Shown: positions 19,817-28,600 of the stretch, in pieces
Position numbering within the stretch: position 1 is the first letter of the stretch
How the letters are laid out: the number at the start of each line of letters is the position of its first letter
NCBI GenBank assembly: GCA_015061365.1
Contig: SUWS01000023.1
Span: 1-39,160 of the forward strand
Reading direction: 5' to 3'
Source of the DNA: Lentimicrobiaceae bacterium
Lineage (GTDB): Bacteria; Bacteroidota; Bacteroidia; Bacteroidales; F082
DNA length: 39,160 nucleotides
Notes under the pieces: generated by a model
Seen by the model: the letters and a program-made list of their open reading frames with translations, nothing else
Database searches by the model: none
Told to the model about the DNA's origin: nothing
Translations under genes and position numbers: made by a program

Positions 19817-20769
19817 TTAAGGTGTTCCGGTTTCTCGTTTTTGTCATATATAAGATGACGTTCTATCTTTTCCGGATATATGTCTTCTATGGTGATCAGG
19901 ATCGCGGTTTCTTCTACGTTGCCGAAAGGAGCGTTGAGAGCTGTTCCGAACATCTTCATTGTGGCGGAAAGACTCATGTAGGCGTTGAACAGTGGTGGTA
20001 TCATCGAACCTTTTTCACGCACGTATTGGCTCATGGTGCGGTAGCTGTTCTGATAGTTCTGTCCGTCTAAGCGGAGTTTCATTATCGCTCTTCTTGCTTT
20101 GATGTTGATTGCCTTGTCGGGATAAGGATATATCAAGTTGTCGTTGTCGGGGAAGAATTTCTTCATGAAGAACAGAATCATGTCGCGCAAGGCTTTGTCG
20201 AACTGCGGGTACATAGTCACCTTTCCGAAGAAATATTTTGCTGACGGGGTGTTAGTTAGCAAGGCGCCGAGTCCGTCCCAGAGATTGTCTAAGGTGAAGA
20301 TGCTTTTTCTTACGTTGCCGGTCGACTGGTATTTAGGTTGTATGAACGAACGTCCGAGTTCGATGGTGTAGGGAAGATAATTATCGATGAACTCATCCGA
20401 ATAGTAGAAGAGTTCTGAAGTAGGGGTGTCGACCTGACCGTTATTTTTTTTCTTCAGTTTATCGCAGTTGATGAAACGGTAGCCTCCGAGTATTTCCTTT
20501 TCTTTCGGGTCCCATACTATCAGTTGTTCGAAGTAAGCTTCGTCGCGTGTGTCGAACTCGTCTATGTCGATGCTTTTCCCTGTTCCGCCTCCCGATTCTC
20601 TGAACGCCCATTCGCGCAGACGTCCTATCTCACGCATGGTGTTGGGGGCGTTGTGCGCGTTGACGATATAAATCTCATTATGACCGAAATTGGTCTTCCT
20701 GACAAAACGTTCTTCCGTTAATTCTTTTATGATGTCTTCCGTAGGTACGGCGTCGATGATTTTTTCCAT
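19807..20769 (-). CDS. glsB: OlsB/GNAT-like N-acyltransferase (probable GlsB)
   Basis: The 320-aa protein matches the ornithine-lipid OlsB-type acyltransferase fold (Acetyltransf_5), with IGRLRE (48-53), an ILGGYRFI strand and the hallmark ELGRSFIQPKYQ (137-148). In Bacteroides the homologue GlsB links a 3-hydroxy fatty acid to glycine, the first step of glycine-lipid synthesis, working with the O-acyltransferase GlsA. Here it lies 20 bp downstream of a plsC-like gene on the same strand, matching that pairing. The C-terminal part is longer than in proteobacterial OlsB, as expected for the Bacteroidota form. The amino acid used (glycine or ornithine) cannot be read from sequence. Its stop codon lies inside an 8-bp repeat tract. 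Confidence 0.72.
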   Translation of the reverse strand: MEKIIDAVPTEDIIKELTEERFVRKTNFGHNEIYIVNAHNAPNTMREIGRLREWAFRESGGGTGKSIDIDEFDTRDEAYFEQLIVWDPKEKEILGGYRFINCDKLKKKNNGQVDTPTSELFYYSDEFIDNYLPYTIELGRSFIQPKYQSTGNVRKSIFTLDNLWDGLGALLTNTPSAKYFFGKVTMYPQFDKALRDMILFFMKKFFPDNDNLIYPYPDKAINIKARRAIMKLRLDGQNYQNSYRTMSQYVREKGSMIPPLFNAYMSLSATMKMFGTALNAPFGNVEETAILITIEDIYPEKIERHLIYDKNEKPEHLKEL

Positions 20770-20789
20770 AATATTTATATTGTGTGGTA

Positions 20790-21653
20790 TTATATTGTGT
20801 AGTTTTTTTCAGGGTCGAACTCTTGCTCACAGTTTCCTGGAAGGTTATAAGAGAAGTTCCTGAGTTTCATAGCCCATTCGCTGTCTGTATATCTGTTGTC
20901 GAAAGTCTGCCAAGGAATTGGTTTTCCGAAAGAAATGGTAAGTGTCTTGTTTTTCTGTTTGTAGAATTCGTTGACTAAGAACAACATCTCGATGTTGACT
21001 TTGATGCCGAGTCTCTTGCGTATGTTGGAGAGGTTGTAGAAGAAGTCGCTGTTTCTTCCGGAGATATGCGTCGGTATTATGTCGCGGTGATATGTCTTGG
21101 CTTTTGTGATGAAAGTCTTCTTCCACTCGAGGTCGATTATCTTGCCTTTTTGTTTTCTTGAACATAATCCGAAAGGATAGTAACATATCGTCCTCTCGCC
21201 GGCGAAAGTCTCGTTGAAGATCTTGATGTTGTCGGCGTTGCTGCCTAATTTGTTGACGGGGATGAAAAGCGGTCGCAGGTTAGGAACGAAGAGCAGGAAG
21301 TCGTTGACTGGAGTTATGACATCCGGTCTGATCTTGCCGACAGTGTCGATGAGCGCGATGCCGTCTAACCCTCCGATAGGATGGTTCGCCGCTACGATAT
21401 AACGTCCCTCTTCCTTGATGTGTTCTAATCCTTCCGCGACGACGGTGGTGTTGAACTCCTTCATTGTCTCAGTCACAAAAGGTAATCCCGACATGCCGTC
21501 AGCTCTCAATAAAAGGCCGTTTATATCGTCTTGATGTAAAATCTTCTTTAAATATCTGAAAACAAAACCTGGAAGTTTGTTGGCGAGTTTTGGAAGTTTC
21601 TGCTTGAAAATCTTCTCTATATCTATCTGTAAAGTCTCTTTTCCACTCATCAT
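20790..21653 (-). CDS. glsA: PlsC-like O-acyltransferase (probable GlsA)
   Basis: The 287-aa protein belongs to the 1-acylglycerol-3-phosphate O-acyltransferase (PlsC) superfamily, which transfers acyl groups at the cytoplasmic membrane. The catalytic block reads NHPIGGLDG, with H91 and D97 separated by five residues instead of the canonical four. The YYPFGLCSR segment matches the glycine/substrate motif of the family. In Bacteroides such a gene next to glsB completes glycine lipids by acylating the hydroxyl of the N-acylglycine. The stop lies 20 bp before the glsB start, so the two are co-transcribed. Two adjacent ATGs (21653 and 21650) are possible starts. A phospholipid LPA acyltransferase is the main alternative. 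Confidence 0.68.
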   Translation of the reverse strand: MMSGKETLQIDIEKIFKQKLPKLANKLPGFVFRYLKKILHQDDINGLLLRADGMSGLPFVTETMKEFNTTVVAEGLEHIKEEGRYIVAANHPIGGLDGIALIDTVGKIRPDVITPVNDFLLFVPNLRPLFIPVNKLGSNADNIKIFNETFAGERTICYYPFGLCSRKQKGKIIDLEWKKTFITKAKTYHRDIIPTHISGRNSDFFYNLSNIRKRLGIKVNIEMLFLVNEFYKQKNKTLTISFGKPIPWQTFDNRYTDSEWAMKLRNFSYNLPGNCEQEFDPEKNYTI

Positions 21654-21664
21654 ACCTTAATTTG

Positions 21665-21694
21665 ATGCATAAATCATAATGCATAATTCATAAT
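21665..21694. repeat. CATAAT-type short tandem repeat upstream of glsA
   Basis: Repeats of a roughly 10-bp unit built on CATAAT(GC/TC) lie 11 bp before the start of the minus-strand acyltransferase gene, between the start codon and a -7-like box. It resembles the other short A/T-rich tracts in the window. Confidence 0.65.
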
Positions 21695-21699
21695 TATTG

Positions 21700-21707
21700 C
21701 AAAGATA
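21700..21707 (-). promoter_or_regulatory. Candidate Bacteroidota -7 box for glsA-glsB
   Basis: On the minus strand this reads TATCTTTG, an exact TAnnTTTG match to the Bacteroidota primary sigma factor -7 element, about 47 bp upstream of the glsA start. No convincing -33 element is seen at the usual spacing. Confidence 0.5.
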
Positions 21708-21866
21708 ATTAAATATTGGTACGAAAGATATTTTTGTTGGAATCTTTTTTCAACACATGATTAAGGTGACTTTTATAGATTACTTTGTGGATAATTGGTG
21801 GAATTCCTATTAAATACAATACTTTTGATGTCTGTTGAAAACTTTTTGAAAAAAAAATAGAGAAAA

Positions 21867-21881
21867 GTGGTTGAAAGTGGG
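21867..21881 (+). promoter_or_regulatory. Putative MraZ operator (two GTGG repeats)
   Basis: Two direct repeats, GTGGT (21867-21871) and GTGGG (21877-21881), are exactly 10 bp apart, one helical turn, within AAAGTGG contexts. They lie 43 bp before mraZ. Known MraZ sites are direct TGGG/GTGG repeats at one-turn spacing upstream of mraZ, so autorepression of the cluster is likely. Confidence 0.65.
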
Positions 21882-21900
21882 AAAAAATGCACTAATTTTA
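21870..21900 (+). promoter_or_regulatory. Candidate dcw-cluster promoter
   Basis: A GGTTG at 21869-21873 could be the -33 element, and TAATTTTA (21893-21900, one mismatch to TAnnTTTG) the -7 element, with 19 bp between. The putative MraZ repeats overlap the -33 position, which suits repression by blocking RNA polymerase. Confidence 0.45.
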
Positions 21901-21923
21901 CAAGTTGAAAATTAGATTTTGAA

Positions 21924-22388
21924 ATGAATTATCCGATAGGCGAATATTATTGTAAATTAGATAGTAAAGGACGACTTCTGCTTCCGAGTAGTTTCAAGGA
22001 GCAGTTGGGGGATGCCGTAGAGGAGGGTTTTGTGCTTCGTCCGAGTCTTTTCGGAGGTTGTCTTGAGCTTTTCGGGATGAAAGACTGGCGTGCGATGCAG
22101 GATAAGCTCGGCAAACTTAATCCTTTCAAAGCTGAGAATCTTATGCTGATTCGTCGTTTCAACGCTGGTGCCCGCATGGTTAAGCTCGACGCTAACGGTC
22201 GTCTCCAGATTCCAAAAGATCTGATAGAGAAGACTAATCTCGTGAAAGAGGTGGTGATGACATCGGTGATTGACAGAATGCAGATCTGGGATCGCTCTCT
22301 GAAAGAGATAGAGGATTCTAAGATCAGCGAGAAGGAATTGGCGGAAATGCTTACCGCGAAATTGGGTGACTTGGATTTTATTGGTTAA
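21924..22388 (+). CDS. mraZ: Transcriptional regulator MraZ
   Basis: MraZ is a DNA-binding protein with two SpoVT/AbrB-like half-domains that assembles into rings and controls the division/cell-wall cluster. The 154-aa product shows both halves: the first with DSKGRLLLPSSFKE (13-26) and the second with LDANGRLQIPKDL. Length is normal. It is the first gene of the dcw cluster, transcribed divergently from the acyltransferase operon across a 270-bp spacer. Its probable operator is just upstream. The start at 21924 gives the usual IGEYYCKLDSKGR beginning. Confidence 0.95.
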   Translation: MNYPIGEYYCKLDSKGRLLLPSSFKEQLGDAVEEGFVLRPSLFGGCLELFGMKDWRAMQDKLGKLNPFKAENLMLIRRFNAGARMVKLDANGRLQIPKDLIEKTNLVKEVVMTSVIDRMQIWDRSLKEIEDSKISEKELAEMLTAKLGDLDFIG

Positions 22389-22408
22389 CATAATAAATAA
22401 TAGTAGAG

Positions 22409-23311
22409 ATGTATCATATTCCAGTTTTATTGAATGAGAGCGTTAACGCTTTGAATATTAAGCCTGATGGTATATATGTCGACGTTACATTCGGCGGCGG
22501 AGGCCATTCCCGTCGTATTCTGGAGTGTCTCGGTGAGAACGGTCGTCTCTATGCTTTCGACCAAGACGAGGACGCCGCGAAAAACGTCATCGATGATAGA
22601 CGCTTCACTTTCATACAACAGAATTTCCGTTATATGAAAAACTTCCTCCAGCTTTATTGCGGCGGAAAAGTTGACGGCATCCTTGCCGACTTGGGCGTGT
22701 CGTCATATCAATTCGATACTCCGGAAAAAGGATTCTCAATACGTTATAACGGTCGCCTCGATATGAGGATGAATAAGAACGCCGCCGTCGATGCTGCTAA
22801 TATAGTCAATACATACGATGTCACGACGTTGGCATCGGTGTTGTCGCGCTACGGAGAACTCAGGAACGCTATGGCTATCGCCGATGCTGTCGCGATGGCG
22901 AGAGAAGTGAAACCTATAGAGACAACCGACGAACTCAAGGAGGCTGTGGCTCGATTCCTGCCGAGAGGATCCGAAAATAAAGTGCTCGCACAGATATTCC
23001 AAGCCCTCAGAATAGAAGTCAATGAGGAAATGAAAGTGTTAGAATTATTTCTCGGTCAATGCGCAGATGTCCTTAATCCAGGCGGACGACTTGTGGTGCT
23101 TTCGTATCACTCGTTAGAAGACAGACTCGTCAAGAATTTCATGAAGACAGGTAACGCCGACGGTAATCTCGAGAAAGATTTCTTCGGCAACCAGCTTACA
23201 CCTTATAAATTATTGTCAAGTAAACCTATAGCGCCTTCCGATGACGAGATTCAGATTAACAACAGGGCGAGAAGCGCAAAACTCAGAGTGGCGGAAAGGA
23301 GGTCCCAATGA
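22409..23311 (+). CDS. rsmH: 16S rRNA m4C1402 N4-methyltransferase RsmH (MraW)
   Basis: RsmH methylates the N4 of C1402 in 16S rRNA using S-adenosylmethionine. The 300-aa protein begins YHIPVLLNESV and has the SAM motif VDVTFGGGGHSR, then AFDQDEDA, DGILADLGVSSYQ, the GFSIRYNGRLDMRM segment and VLSYHSLEDRLVK, all family signatures. It lies 20 bp after mraZ and overlaps ftsL by 4 bp (ATGA), so translation is coupled. This is the usual second gene of the cluster. Confidence 0.97.
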   Translation: MYHIPVLLNESVNALNIKPDGIYVDVTFGGGGHSRRILECLGENGRLYAFDQDEDAAKNVIDDRRFTFIQQNFRYMKNFLQLYCGGKVDGILADLGVSSYQFDTPEKGFSIRYNGRLDMRMNKNAAVDAANIVNTYDVTTLASVLSRYGELRNAMAIADAVAMAREVKPIETTDELKEAVARFLPRGSENKVLAQIFQALRIEVNEEMKVLELFLGQCADVLNPGGRLVVLSYHSLEDRLVKNFMKTGNADGNLEKDFFGNQLTPYKLLSSKPIAPSDDEIQINNRARSAKLRVAERRSQ

Positions 23312-23658
23312 AAAACAATGGGGTTAACAAGGCTGGTAAGGTCATCTCCGATGTCTTGGGCGGGACAATGTTTTCCAAAGACAACTTCGTCTCGTTGTTT
23401 CCTTTCTTTTTCTATGTCGTAGGACTGTTGATGCTTTACATCACAAACGTCTATATAGCTGAAGACGTGAGCCGTGATATCGACAAATTAAATCGAGAGG
23501 CTGAGAACCTTCACGTGGAATATGTGTATCTCGACTCGGAGATAACACGTATCACAAAACAATCTAACTTAGCTGTGATGTTGAAAGATAAAGGAATCAA
23601 AGAATCGGTGGAGCCGTTGAGAAAGATAGTGGTAGAGGAAGGAGGCAGAGATGAATAA
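23308..23658 (+). CDS. ftsL: FtsL-type cell-division protein
   Basis: The 116-aa protein has a short cytoplasmic N-terminus, one membrane helix (about 30-50, rich in Phe/Leu/Val), then a charged coiled-coil-like segment (about 52-85, DIDKLNREAENLHVEY). This is the bitopic layout of FtsL, which works with DivIC/FtsB and FtsQ to activate FtsW-FtsI at the septum. FtsL sequences diverge fast, so the call rests on topology and on its fixed position between rsmH (4-bp overlap) and ftsI (8-bp overlap). Confidence 0.8.
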   Translation: MKNNGVNKAGKVISDVLGGTMFSKDNFVSLFPFFFYVVGLLMLYITNVYIAEDVSRDIDKLNREAENLHVEYVYLDSEITRITKQSNLAVMLKDKGIKESVEPLRKIVVEEGGRDE

Positions 23659-25819
23659 GATAAAGGAATTGCTCCAACGTCTCGTAGATTTGTTACGTAC
23701 CGATCCCAAGACGGATATTCTGTGGAGGGTGTATTTAGTTTATTCGATAATAGTCGTCGTAGGACTTCTGATAGTCGGAAAGATAATATATATACAAGTC
23801 AAGGAAGGTGATGAACTTCTCAAGATGGCGGAGGAGAGAGAGATTCGTTTCAGAAAAGAAATGGCGCATAGAGGCAATGTCGTCTCAAAGAACGGAACGC
23901 TCTTGGCGACTTCGGTTCCGGTCTACAGCATTTATTTCGATCCTATGGCGGTGAAAGAAGAGCTTTTTAAGAAAGATGTGGATAAACTCGCCGACAGCCT
24001 CAGCCGTATGCTTAAAGATAAATCGAGATCACAATATGCAAGTTATCTTAAGAAAATGCGTTCGCAAGGAAGACGATATGTTAAGATAGCTAACAAGGTT
24101 ACGATGGACAAATATAAGAGGATGTGTAATTTCCCTATCTTCAGGGAAGGAAAATATAGAGGCGGATTCATAGTGGAGAGGACGTACGTGAGGACCTTGC
24201 CATACGGCGAATTGGCAGCGAGAACTATAGGTTATACCCTCGAAAATGAATCGGACAGCATATATGTGGGACTCGAAGGTGCGTATGACGATTATCTTAA
24301 AGGTACAGAAGGCGTGCAGTTAGTCAGACGAATCAACAACAATTTCTGGATGCCTATACCTGATCCCGGAAACGCCGATCCTGTCAACGGTGATGATATT
24401 TATACTTCTATCGATATTGAGATACAGGACGTGGCGGAAAACGCTCTCGAAAGATGCCTCGCCGAAAATAAGGCTATGCAAGGTTGCGTGATCATGATGG
24501 ACGTCAAGTCGGGTTTCGTGGAAGTAATGGCGTCACTGCGGTATAACGAGAAAAAATCCAAATATGAAGAGTCGTATAACTTCGCTCTGCGTCATAACGT
24601 GGAACCAGGCTCTACTTTCAAAGCTGTTACCATGCTGACACTTTTAGAAAATGATCCTAATCTGAGCATCGACGACAAGTTACATTTAGGTACTAAAGAC
24701 TTTAAGATGTTCTACGGAAGAAAGTTGCAGGATTCACATCTCGTAACAGATGAGAATGGATATACGACGATACGCAACGCCTTCGAACAATCGTCGAATA
24801 TAGCTTTCGCTACATTGGTAGACGAAACTTTTAAATCTGATCCCGACAGGTTCATTGACCTTATATATAGTACCAAGATAAATGAGCCTTTGAATCTTGA
24901 TATTCAGGGTGCGGCTAATCCGTATATAAAGAATACTAAAGATAAATTCTGGTCGAAGCTATCACTGCCTTGGATGTCGATAGGTTATGAGGTGCTGCTT
25001 ACGCCAATGCAGATACTTACATACTATAACGCTATAGCTAATGACGGTGTCATGGTAAAACCTCAGTTCGTGAAGGAAATACGTCATAACAATGAGGTGG
25101 TAAAGACTTTCGATACCATAGTCATTAACGAAAGTATAGCGTCGCCGAGAACGATTGCTAACTTACAGGAACTTCTCAAAGGCGTAGTTGAAAATGGTAC
25201 TGCCAAGAACCTTAAGAAATTAGGATTCTCTGTCGCTGGTAAGACAGGTACGGCGCAAATATCACAGGGCGGAGCGTATAATAAGAAAAACTATACTGCT
25301 ACATTCGTGGGATATTTCCCTGCCGATGAACCTAAATATTCTTGTATCATCGTAATCAGCGACCCGAGTGCGGGAAGATATTATGGTAGTTCGGTATCAG
25401 CTCCGGTGTTTAAGGAATTATCTGAAAAGGTATATGCCACACGTCTCGGGCTTATCAACGAGGAAGAGGAGTACCAGGCCGACTGCAAGTCTTTCACGAA
25501 ACCTTCAATGGTGTCGTACGACGACTTCGTGAATTATTGCACCCAAGAAGATATTTCTTTCGTAGATGATGTAGATACCGCGGAATGGGTGAAGGTTAAT
25601 ATCACAGATGATGTTACATATATTAATAAGGTGGACATAGATGAGAACAAGGTTCCCGACGTGAAAGGAATGAATGTCACCGATGCGGTATGTCTCCTGG
25701 AGAGTATGGGATGGAAGGTCACTTTTGGAGGATATGGAAAGGTGAAGACGCAATCGGTAAAACCTAATACAGAACTTAAAAAAGGAAGTGTTATAAATTT
25801 AACCTTAAGTGCAAAATGA
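23651..25819 (+). CDS. ftsI: Division-specific penicillin-binding protein FtsI (PBP3) with PASTA domain
   Basis: FtsI is the septal transpeptidase that crosslinks peptidoglycan. The 722-aa protein has an N-terminal membrane anchor (about 25-48), a PBP dimerisation region starting AHRGNVVSKNG, and the transpeptidase domain with all three active-site motifs: S321-T-F-K, S381-S-N and K531-T-G-T. A C-terminal PASTA domain (about 650-722, VPDVKGMNVTDAV) is typical of Bacteroidota FtsI and absent in E. coli. It overlaps ftsL by 8 bp and murE by 4 bp, indicating coupled translation. Confidence 0.95.
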   Translation: MNKIKELLQRLVDLLRTDPKTDILWRVYLVYSIIVVVGLLIVGKIIYIQVKEGDELLKMAEEREIRFRKEMAHRGNVVSKNGTLLATSVPVYSIYFDPMAVKEELFKKDVDKLADSLSRMLKDKSRSQYASYLKKMRSQGRRYVKIANKVTMDKYKRMCNFPIFREGKYRGGFIVERTYVRTLPYGELAARTIGYTLENESDSIYVGLEGAYDDYLKGTEGVQLVRRINNNFWMPIPDPGNADPVNGDDIYTSIDIEIQDVAENALERCLAENKAMQGCVIMMDVKSGFVEVMASLRYNEKKSKYEESYNFALRHNVEPGSTFKAVTMLTLLENDPNLSIDDKLHLGTKDFKMFYGRKLQDSHLVTDENGYTTIRNAFEQSSNIAFATLVDETFKSDPDRFIDLIYSTKINEPLNLDIQGAANPYIKNTKDKFWSKLSLPWMSIGYEVLLTPMQILTYYNAIANDGVMVKPQFVKEIRHNNEVVKTFDTIVINESIASPRTIANLQELLKGVVENGTAKNLKKLGFSVAGKTGTAQISQGGAYNKKNYTATFVGYFPADEPKYSCIIVISDPSAGRYYGSSVSAPVFKELSEKVYATRLGLINEEEEYQADCKSFTKPSMVSYDDFVNYCTQEDISFVDDVDTAEWVKVNITDDVTYINKVDIDENKVPDVKGMNVTDAVCLLESMGWKVTFGGYGKVKTQSVKPNTELKKGSVINLTLSAK

Positions 25820-27273
25820 GAAAAATCAACGACATATTAAAACAATGTGCTGTCATCGAAGTGATCGGAGATAATGATCGTCTCGTTTCAGGACTCGCTT
25901 TCGATTCGAGAAAATGTACCGACGGTATGGCGTTCTTTGCGATAAGAGGAACTCAAGTAGATGGACACGACTTCATCGATAAGGTGGTGGAACAAGGAAC
26001 GAAAGTGATAGTGTGTGAACATATCCCGAGCGTTATGGCAGATGATGTTACTTATTATGTGGTTGATGATACCGCGAAATCTTTGGGTTATGCAGCATCG
26101 GAATTTTATGGAAGACCGTCAGAGAAGTTACGCCTTGTAGGTGTGACGGGAACTAACGGCAAGACAACGATAGCCACTCTGCTGTACCGACTATTCTTCA
26201 ATGCGGGTTATCCTTGCGGATTGCTTTCCACGATAGAGAATAGAATCAACGACATCGTGATACCGTCAACTCATACCACAGGCGACCAGTTGCAGATCAA
26301 TGAGATGCTGAGCCGTATGGTGGAGGCGGGTTGTGAATATGCTTTCATGGAGGTTAGCTCTCATGCCGTTGACCAAGATAGAATCGCCGGACTTAGATTC
26401 GAGGGCGGGATATTTACAAACCTCACCCACGACCATCTCGACTATCATAAGACAGTGGCTGCTTATCGTGACGCCAAAAAGAAATTCTTCGATAACCTTC
26501 CGGCTAAGGCGTTCGCACTTACTAATCTTGACGATAAGAATGGAATGGTGATGCTTCAGAATACCAAGGCGATGAAGAAAACATATTCGTTGAGAACTGA
26601 CGCCGATTTCAAAGGTATCGTTATGGAAAGCTATTTCGATGGCATGGAGATGAAGGTCAATGGTAGAAACATATCCACATTGTTGGTAGGACGTTTCAAC
26701 GCAAGTAACTTGTTAGCTATCTACGGTGCGGCTTCCTTGTTGGGTATGGATGATGACGATTTGTTAAAGGAGATCAGCAGGCTGCAAAGTGCTTCGGGAC
26801 GTTTTCAGATGGTACATTCAAAATCGGGTGTCGTCGGCATCGTCGATTATGCGCACACTCCTGACGCGTTGAAAAATGTACTCGATACTATCAATGATAT
26901 AAGGACGCATAATGAGACTCTCATCACGGTGGCGGGAGCAGGAGGTAACAGAGACGCAGCTAAACGTCCGGAGATGGCGGAGGCGGCCGTGACAAGAAGC
27001 GACAGACTCATTATAACAAGCGACAACCCTCGTAACGAAGACCCTGATGAGATAATAAGACAGATGCGCTCGGGAGTGGGCGGGGAACATTACAATAAGG
27101 TGTTGTGCATAACCGATAGGAGAGAGGCGATAAGAACCGCGGTGGCTCTCTCCAAAAAAGGCGATATCATACTCGTGGCGGGAAAAGGTCACGAAAACTA
27201 CCAGGAAATAAAAGGAGTGAAATATCATTTCGATGACGTCGAAGAATTATCAAAGGCATTAAACGAAAAATAA
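25816..27273 (+). CDS. murE: UDP-MurNAc-tripeptide ligase MurE (meso-diaminopimelate-adding)
   Basis: MurE adds the third stem-peptide residue to UDP-MurNAc-L-Ala-D-Glu. The 485-aa protein has the three Mur-ligase domains, with the ATP loop GVTGTNGKTT (109-118), the THTTGDQLQINEML substrate region and the C-terminal DNPR motif at 403-406. DNPR marks meso-diaminopimelate rather than lysine specificity, so the wall should be the mDAP type. All three domains look intact, in contrast to the MurD relative two genes downstream. The start overlaps the ftsI stop. Confidence 0.96.
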   Translation: MRKINDILKQCAVIEVIGDNDRLVSGLAFDSRKCTDGMAFFAIRGTQVDGHDFIDKVVEQGTKVIVCEHIPSVMADDVTYYVVDDTAKSLGYAASEFYGRPSEKLRLVGVTGTNGKTTIATLLYRLFFNAGYPCGLLSTIENRINDIVIPSTHTTGDQLQINEMLSRMVEAGCEYAFMEVSSHAVDQDRIAGLRFEGGIFTNLTHDHLDYHKTVAAYRDAKKKFFDNLPAKAFALTNLDDKNGMVMLQNTKAMKKTYSLRTDADFKGIVMESYFDGMEMKVNGRNISTLLVGRFNASNLLAIYGAASLLGMDDDDLLKEISRLQSASGRFQMVHSKSGVVGIVDYAHTPDALKNVLDTINDIRTHNETLITVAGAGGNRDAAKRPEMAEAAVTRSDRLIITSDNPRNEDPDEIIRQMRSGVGGEHYNKVLCITDRREAIRTAVALSKKGDIILVAGKGHENYQEIKGVKYHFDDVEELSKALNEK

Positions 27274-27282
27274 TTTAATATA

Positions 27283-28563
27283 ATGTTATACTATTTATTC
27301 GAATATTTGGAAAATTGCTGCAATGTGCCGGGAGCCGGAATGTTTAACTATGTCACTTTCCGAGCCATCTTCGCTATCATTGCATCGCTGCTCATATCAG
27401 TATGGTTCGGCGAATATTTTATCAAGTTCCTGAAAAGACACCAGATCTCAGAGACGCAGCGTGACGAGGCGACCGACCCGTTCAACACACAGAAAAAAGG
27501 CGTGCCTACCATGGGAGGAATCATAATCATTGTCGCTATATTGGTGCCATGCCTCCTTATCGGGAAAATAAAAAATGTCTACATGATTCTGATGTTGGTC
27601 ACGACGGTAATACTCGGGATCGTTGGATTCGCCGACGATTATATCAAGACATTTAAGAAAAATAAAGAAGGATTGAACGGATGGTATAAGGTGTTCGCAC
27701 AGGTGCTTCTTGGTCTTATAGTAGGACTGACGCTGAGGTTCAGTCCTGAAGTGGTGATGAACGAAACCGTCGACATTGAGATAGAAAACAATAAGGAGGT
27801 GGTGGTGAAGTCGCCTGATGTCAAGTCGACACGTACTACAATACCTTTCGTGAAGAACAATAACTTGAACTACGCCGATTTGTTCAATTTTCTCGGGGAA
27901 CCATACAAATATTGGGCGGGTTGGATCTTCTTCGTTCTGATAACGATATTCGTGGTGACAGCGGTGTCTAACGGTTCTAATCTCAATGACGGCATGGATG
28001 GTATGGCGGCTGGCAACTCGGCGATAATGGGTGTGGCGTTGGCTGTGTTAGCCTACGTTTCCAGTCACGTCGTGATGGCGGATTATCTTAACATCATGTT
28101 TATTCCAGGCAGCGAGGAAGTAGTGGTTTTCCTCTGTGCTTTCGTGGGCGCGTTGATAGGATTCCTGTGGTATAACTCATATCCCGCACAGATATTCATG
28201 GGCGATACAGGCAGCCTTACAATAGGCGGTATCATCGCGGTGGCTGCGGTCATCATGCATAAGGAACTTCTCATACCTATCATTTGCGGAGTGTTCCTCT
28301 GGGAAAGTGTCTCGGTAATCTTGCAGAAATTCTATTATAAGTTAGGAAAGAGAAAAGGTGTGCACCAACGTCTCTGGAAGAGAACTCCTGTTCATGACCA
28401 TTACAGGACATCTTTAGCTTTGGTGGAGAAAAATGACCCTGGATGTAAGGTGGTCTTCAAAGGCTCGTCACGTCTGTATCATGAATCGAAGATAACATTC
28501 CGCTTCTGGATTATAAGTATAATTTTGGCGGCATTCGCAATATTGACATTGAAAATCAGATAA
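27283..28563 (+). CDS. mraY: Phospho-MurNAc-pentapeptide transferase MraY
   Basis: MraY makes lipid I by moving phospho-MurNAc-pentapeptide to undecaprenyl phosphate in the inner membrane. The 426-aa polytopic protein carries PTMGGI, the catalytic GFADDYIK (D118/D119), SNGSNLNDGMDGMA, MGDTGSLTIGG and the PVHDHY histidine motif. An insert of about 40 residues between membrane helices (around 160-200, with charged residues) lengthens it beyond the E. coli enzyme, as is common in Bacteroidota. It starts 9 bp after murE. Confidence 0.96.
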   Translation: MLYYLFEYLENCCNVPGAGMFNYVTFRAIFAIIASLLISVWFGEYFIKFLKRHQISETQRDEATDPFNTQKKGVPTMGGIIIIVAILVPCLLIGKIKNVYMILMLVTTVILGIVGFADDYIKTFKKNKEGLNGWYKVFAQVLLGLIVGLTLRFSPEVVMNETVDIEIENNKEVVVKSPDVKSTRTTIPFVKNNNLNYADLFNFLGEPYKYWAGWIFFVLITIFVVTAVSNGSNLNDGMDGMAAGNSAIMGVALAVLAYVSSHVVMADYLNIMFIPGSEEVVVFLCAFVGALIGFLWYNSYPAQIFMGDTGSLTIGGIIAVAAVIMHKELLIPIICGVFLWESVSVILQKFYYKLGKRKGVHQRLWKRTPVHDHYRTSLALVEKNDPGCKVVFKGSSRLYHESKITFRFWIISIILAAFAILTLKIR

Positions 28564-28600
28564 TAGAAAAATAATAATATAACTCAAAAATCATTTTGTT

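Noticed and set aside
21957..22391. 144-aa minus-strand ORF opposite mraZ
   Set aside because: It is fully antisense to a conserved gene, has no recognisable domain, and arises from the codon bias of mraZ.
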